Below, piece after piece: positions 4,951 through 8,006 of a stretch of DNA of 8,006 bases (positions are counted from its first letter, which is position 1; every line of letters starts with the position of its first letter). Both the position numbers and the translations under genes were made by a program. This DNA is from Gemmatimonadales bacterium (GTDB taxonomy: Bacteria; Gemmatimonadota; Gemmatimonadetes; Gemmatimonadales; GWC2-71-9). The notes below the pieces were generated by a model that searched no databases, was not told the origin of the DNA, and saw nothing but the letters and a program-made list of their open reading frames with translations. The stretch is from assembly GCA_013812695.1 (NCBI GenBank), contig JACCSZ010000157.1, positions 1-8,006 on the forward strand, written 5' to 3'.

Positions 4951-7593
4951 ATGGCGGCCCTCAGGGAGCTCGTGACGCGACTGCTCGGCACGTTCCACCG
5001 CGCCTCGACCGAGCGCGACATGGATGAGGAAATGCGCTTCCACGTCGACATGGAAGCTGAGCGCAACCTCCAGCTCGGCCTCCCGCCCGCGGAAGCGCGC
5101 CGCCGGGCGCTGGTGAGCTTCGGCGGCACCGAGCGGCATAAGGACGACGCCCGCGACGAGCTCCGGAGTGCGCGCCTCGAGAGCCTCCTGCAGGACACCC
5201 GCTACGCGCTTCGAACGCTCCGCAAGGCGCCACTCTTCACCGCGGTGGCCGTGAGCTCGCTCGCGCTGGGCATCGGCGCCAACACCGCGGTGTTCAGCGT
5301 GGTGAACGCCGTGCTGCTCCGTCCGCTCCCGTACCCCAACGCCGGGCAGCTCGCCGCGGTCCAGGTCAAGCGCGAGGAGGCGGATCGCGCCGGCAGCGTG
5401 TCGGTCGCCGATCTCCGGGCGCTCGAGCGCGCGCCCGCCTTCGCCTCGATCGGCGCGTATTACCGTGACGGCTCCGGCTTCGCGCTAGCCGGCCGGGGCG
5501 ACGCCGACCAGATCAGCGGCGCCGTGGTGACGGCCGGGTTGTTCGGCACGCTCGGCGTCCAGCCGTTCATCGGCCGGCTGCCGCTTCCGGCGGAGGGAGT
5601 CACCGGCGGCGCGCGGGTCGTCGTCGTGAGCCACCAGTTCTGGCGCGATCGTTTGAGCACTTCCCCGGACGCGCTCGGCCGGAGCATCACCCTCGACGGC
5701 GAACCGCACACTGTCATCGGTGTGATGCCGGCGGGCTTTCGCCTCCCGGGCGCGCCGGCCGAAGACCTGTGGCCCGCGGTGCAGCTCGAGGCGCCGGAAG
5801 CGCGCGCGCCGTTCTGGCTCCAGGGCATCGCCCGGCTCAGGGAGGGCGGTACGCCGGCGCGCGCCCATGCCGGCCTCGCGGCGACGGCCGCCGGGGTCAA
5901 AGCCGAGTATCCCACCTCGCCGCCGCGCTGGGCGTACCAGCTGACGGGCCTCAAGGCAGCGCTCACCGGCGACACGCGCCCCACCGTGCTCATTCTCTAC
6001 GGCGCGGTCGCCATGATCCTGCTCGTGGCCTGCGCCAACGTCGCCAACCTGCTGCTGGCGCGCGCCACGACGCGCGGACCCGAGCTGGCCCTGCGCACCG
6101 CGCTGGGGGCGGGGCGAGGCCGCCTGACGCAGCAGCTCGTCACGGAGAGCCTCGTCATCTCACTCGCGAGCGGCGCGCTCGGGTTGGTGCTCGCTTGGTG
6201 GGGCGTCCGGTCGTTCGCCGCGCTCGCGCCGTCCACGCTCTTCCAGCTCGGCGAGATCGGCGTGGACCGCACGATGCTCCTGTTCACGCTGGCGACGGCT
6301 GTGCTCGTGGGCATGCTCGTCGGCCTCGTGCCCGCGCTCCAGGTGCGGCACGCGAACCTGTCGGGACGGATGCGCGAGGGTGGACGGGGCGGCGACGGCC
6401 CGGACCGGCGGCGCCTCCGGGGCGCGCTCGTGGTGTCCGAGGTGGCGCTCGCGCTGATGCTGCTCATCGGCGCCGGGCTGGCGGTCAACAGCCTGCTCAG
6501 GCTCGAGCGGGTGAGCTCCGGCGCAGGCGCGGCGCGCGTGCTGGTGGCCAAACTCACCTTGCCGGAGGCGCGCTACCCGGAGCCCGCGCAGGTCGACGCC
6601 TTCTTTGACGGCGTGCTCGGGGACGTAGCCGCGGCGCCCGGCGTGCTGGCGACGGCTGCGGGCATGGCGGTGCCGCCGGACCGGAACGTCATGCAGAATC
6701 CGTTCACGGCCGAAGGCAAAGTGTTCGAGCCCGGGGAGAGCCCGCCGCTGGCCGAGGAGCTGCTGGTCACACCGGGCTACTTCGCGGCGCTCGGCATTCC
6801 GCTCCGGCAGGGACGCGCGTTCACGGACAGCGACCGCGGCGACGCCGCGCTGGTCGCGATCATCAACGAGACGATGGCCCGGCAGGCGTTCCCACGCGGA
6901 GATGCCGTGGGGAGCTGGGTGCAGCTCGGAGAGCCGGACCCCGAGAGCCCGAAGGTGACGATCGTCGGCGTCGTGCCGGACGTGAAGTACAGCGGTCTCG
7001 ATGCCGATCCGATCCCGACGGTCTACGTGCCCTACAAGCAGGCGACGTGGTGGCGGACGATGTACCTCGTCACCCGGACCACCGGTGATCCGCTGGGCGT
7101 GGCGCGCCTGGTTCGCGCCGCCGTGCTGGCCGCCGATCCGCAGATCCCGCTGCAGGAAGTCCAGACGCTCGACCAGCTCACCTTCTCGTCCGTCGCCACG
7201 CCGCGGTTCCGCGCCGGGCTCCTGGCCGCGTTCGGCGCCCTGGCCCTGGCCCTCGCGAGCGCGGGCATTTACGGCGTGATGTCCTACACCGTGAACCAGC
7301 GCCGCCGCGAGACCGGTGTGCGCCTGGCCCTCGGCGCGAGCCGCTCGGCGATCGTGCGCATGATCATCAGCGACGGCATCCGGCTCACGCTGGTGGGCGT
7401 TCTGATCGGGCTGGGCCTGGCAGTGCTCCTGACCCGCTGGCTCGAGACGGTGCTGTTCGGGGTGAGCCCACTGGACCCGCTCACGTTCACGTCGATGGCG
7501 GCGTTCCTCACGGTGGTGGGGCTCGCCGCGTGCGCGCTGCCGGCGTACCGCGCGAGCCGCACCGATCCGATCGTGACCCTCCGGGGCGAGTGA
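4951..7593 (+). CDS. ADOP-family MacB/FtsX-like permease (acidobacterial duplicated orphan permease)
   Basis: This 880-residue inner-membrane protein resembles the permease part of MacB but carries no ATPase. The N-terminal prefix (1-85) is soluble and charged, as in other ADOPs (ERDMDEEMRFHVDMEAERN, then PPAEARRRALVSFGG). The first transmembrane helix (about 96-120, SSLALGIGANTAVFSVVNAVL) leads into a first periplasmic MacB domain (to about 320). A first FtsX unit of three helices follows (about 343-465, with ANVANLLLARATTRGPELALR). The second half repeats the plan: helix at about 490-515, periplasmic domain to about 720, and FtsX helices at about 755-778, 808-835 and 845-868, ending LPAYRASRTDPIVTLRGE. 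Function and substrate are unknown; a separate MacB-type ATPase or a mechanotransmission role is possible. The ATG at 4951 gives the complete family N-terminus but lacks its own ribosome-binding site. It is co-directional with padR and probably in the same operon. Confidence 0.92.
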   Translation: MAALRELVTRLLGTFHRASTERDMDEEMRFHVDMEAERNLQLGLPPAEARRRALVSFGGTERHKDDARDELRSARLESLLQDTRYALRTLRKAPLFTAVAVSSLALGIGANTAVFSVVNAVLLRPLPYPNAGQLAAVQVKREEADRAGSVSVADLRALERAPAFASIGAYYRDGSGFALAGRGDADQISGAVVTAGLFGTLGVQPFIGRLPLPAEGVTGGARVVVVSHQFWRDRLSTSPDALGRSITLDGEPHTVIGVMPAGFRLPGAPAEDLWPAVQLEAPEARAPFWLQGIARLREGGTPARAHAGLAATAAGVKAEYPTSPPRWAYQLTGLKAALTGDTRPTVLILYGAVAMILLVACANVANLLLARATTRGPELALRTALGAGRGRLTQQLVTESLVISLASGALGLVLAWWGVRSFAALAPSTLFQLGEIGVDRTMLLFTLATAVLVGMLVGLVPALQVRHANLSGRMREGGRGGDGPDRRRLRGALVVSEVALALMLLIGAGLAVNSLLRLERVSSGAGAARVLVAKLTLPEARYPEPAQVDAFFDGVLGDVAAAPGVLATAAGMAVPPDRNVMQNPFTAEGKVFEPGESPPLAEELLVTPGYFAALGIPLRQGRAFTDSDRGDAALVAIINETMARQAFPRGDAVGSWVQLGEPDPESPKVTIVGVVPDVKYSGLDADPIPTVYVPYKQATWWRTMYLVTRTTGDPLGVARLVRAAVLAADPQIPLQEVQTLDQLTFSSVATPRFRAGLLAAFGALALALASAGIYGVMSYTVNQRRRETGVRLALGASRSAIVRMIISDGIRLTLVGVLIGLGLAVLLTRWLETVLFGVSPLDPLTFTSMAAFLTVVGLAACALPAYRASRTDPIVTLRGE

Positions 7594-7617
7594 GGGCGGC
7601 CGCTTCGCTGGTCGCCC
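7594..7617 (+). terminator. Strong hairpin directly after the permease stop, possible terminator
   Basis: GGGCGGCC (7594-7601) pairs with GGTCGCCC (7610-7617) over 8 bp with one G-U pair and an 8-nt loop (GCTTCGCT). It begins one base after the TGA. There is no T-run behind it, so it is either a non-canonical intrinsic terminator of a GC-rich genome or a 3'-end stabilising structure. Confidence 0.4.
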
Positions 7618-7631
7618 GGCGGGTGGGACGG

Positions 7632-7637
7632 TAGATT
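7632..7637 (+). promoter_or_regulatory. Possible -10 box of the lipoprotein gene
   Basis: TAGATT (7632-7637) matches 4 of 6 bases of the -10 consensus and stands out in GC-rich sequence 52 bp before the ATG at 7689. No convincing -35 box lies 16-18 bp upstream, so this is weak. Confidence 0.25.
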
Positions 7638-7688
7638 CGGCGGGCACACCCGGTTCCTCATCTTCCCCTCCTCCCGGAGCCCCCGATC

Positions 7689-8000
7689 ATGCCTCTCCGA
7701 GCTTTCGCCATGGCGTGCGCCCTGTTGGCCCTCGCGGGCTGCGCCGGCGCCACGCCCATCAGCGAGCTGCTCCAGAACTCGTCGAAGTACAACGGCAAGA
7801 CCGTGAGCGTCGAGGGCGAGGTGAAGGAGTCGGCGGGACTGCTCGGGCGCGGGGCCTACCAGATCAAGGACGACACGGGCCAGCTCACGGTCCTGAGCGA
7901 GTCGTCCGCGCCGCCGCCCACCGGATCGAAGATCGGCGTCAAAGGCGTGTTCGAGGCGTTGCTCACCATCGGGTCGCGGAGCCTGGCCGTGCTGCGGTAG
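7689..8000 (+). CDS. Small lipoprotein with predicted OB-fold domain
   Basis: This protein has 103 residues. It starts with a type II signal peptide: Arg4, hydrophobic AFAMACALLALAG and a lipobox LAGC, so Cys18 would be lipidated after cleavage. The mature part resembles small OB-fold domains: NSSKYNGKTVSVEGEV (30-45), GAYQIKDDTGQLTVLSE (56-72), TGSKIGVKGVF (78-88) and a final strand SRSLAVLR. The pattern of introducing a modification, a strand ending in DDTGQ and a GVF strand is what tRNA_anti-like or CcmE-like beta barrels show. I do not recognise a named family and assign no function. GGAG (7676-7679) lies 9 nt before the ATG. An internal ATG at 7710 would leave too short a signal peptide. 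It is probably a separate unit from the permease, given the hairpin and 95-bp gap. Confidence 0.75.
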   Translation: MPLRAFAMACALLALAGCAGATPISELLQNSSKYNGKTVSVEGEVKESAGLLGRGAYQIKDDTGQLTVLSESSAPPPTGSKIGVKGVFEALLTIGSRSLAVLR

Positions 8001-8006
8001 CGGAGC

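Noticed and set aside
5769..6608. Plus-strand open frame (279 codons) inside the permease in another frame
   Set aside because: Ala/Arg/Gly-rich with no motif; the permease frame through this region is well supported.
6160..7647. Minus-strand open frame (495 codons) opposite the permease
   Set aside because: His/Arg/Glu-rich shadow of the permease codons with no recognisable motif.
1..8006. Insertion sequences, CRISPR arrays, tRNA or rRNA genes, attachment sites
   Set aside because: No transposase or integrase motifs, regularly spaced repeats, or RNA-gene-like sequences were seen on either strand.

Overview
The window is GC-rich, densely coded bacterial chromosome with no mobile elements, RNA genes or CRISPR. 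An acidobacterial-type PadR regulator followed by an ADOP ("duplicated orphan permease") points to Gemmatimonadota or Acidobacteriota. The high GC content and GTG starts make Gemmatimonadota my first guess, but the sequence has no marker gene that settles it.

Left part (1-3601): an oxyanion-uptake locus. A phosphate-selective-porin-like outer-membrane protein, cut by the window edge, is read leftwards. From the shared 92-bp AT-richer gap, a four-gene molybdate/tungstate operon is read rightwards. It starts with a small excisionase-type HTH protein fused to a Mop/TOBE oxyanion-binding domain (likely the sensor-regulator). This is followed by modA (periplasmic binding protein), modB (membrane channel) and modC (ATPase with a C-terminal TOBE domain). 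The genes overlap or are tightly coupled, except for a 65-nt apparent gap before modB that may be a start-codon artefact. Together they suggest passage of oxyanion across the outer membrane (porin), capture (ModA), ATP-driven import (ModB2C2) and feedback control (HTH-Mop protein). The porin's part in this is inference.

Middle (3623-4333): a stand-alone 2-oxoglutarate/Fe(II) dioxygenase on the minus strand, convergent with modC and with unknown substrate.

Right part (4521-7593): a promoter with a perfect TTGACA -35 box drives a PadR repressor and an 880-residue MacB/FtsX-type permease that has two transport halves and no ATPase. An 8-codon open frame with a good ribosome-binding site bridges the two genes and ends one base before the permease ATG. 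A strong hairpin follows the permease stop. The window closes with a small secreted lipoprotein that looks like an OB-fold domain (7689-8000).

Most of this is recognisable biology. The points most worth a second look are the porin-mod pairing, the HTH-Mop regulator, the modB start, the repeats in the padR promoter and the mini-ORF before the permease.
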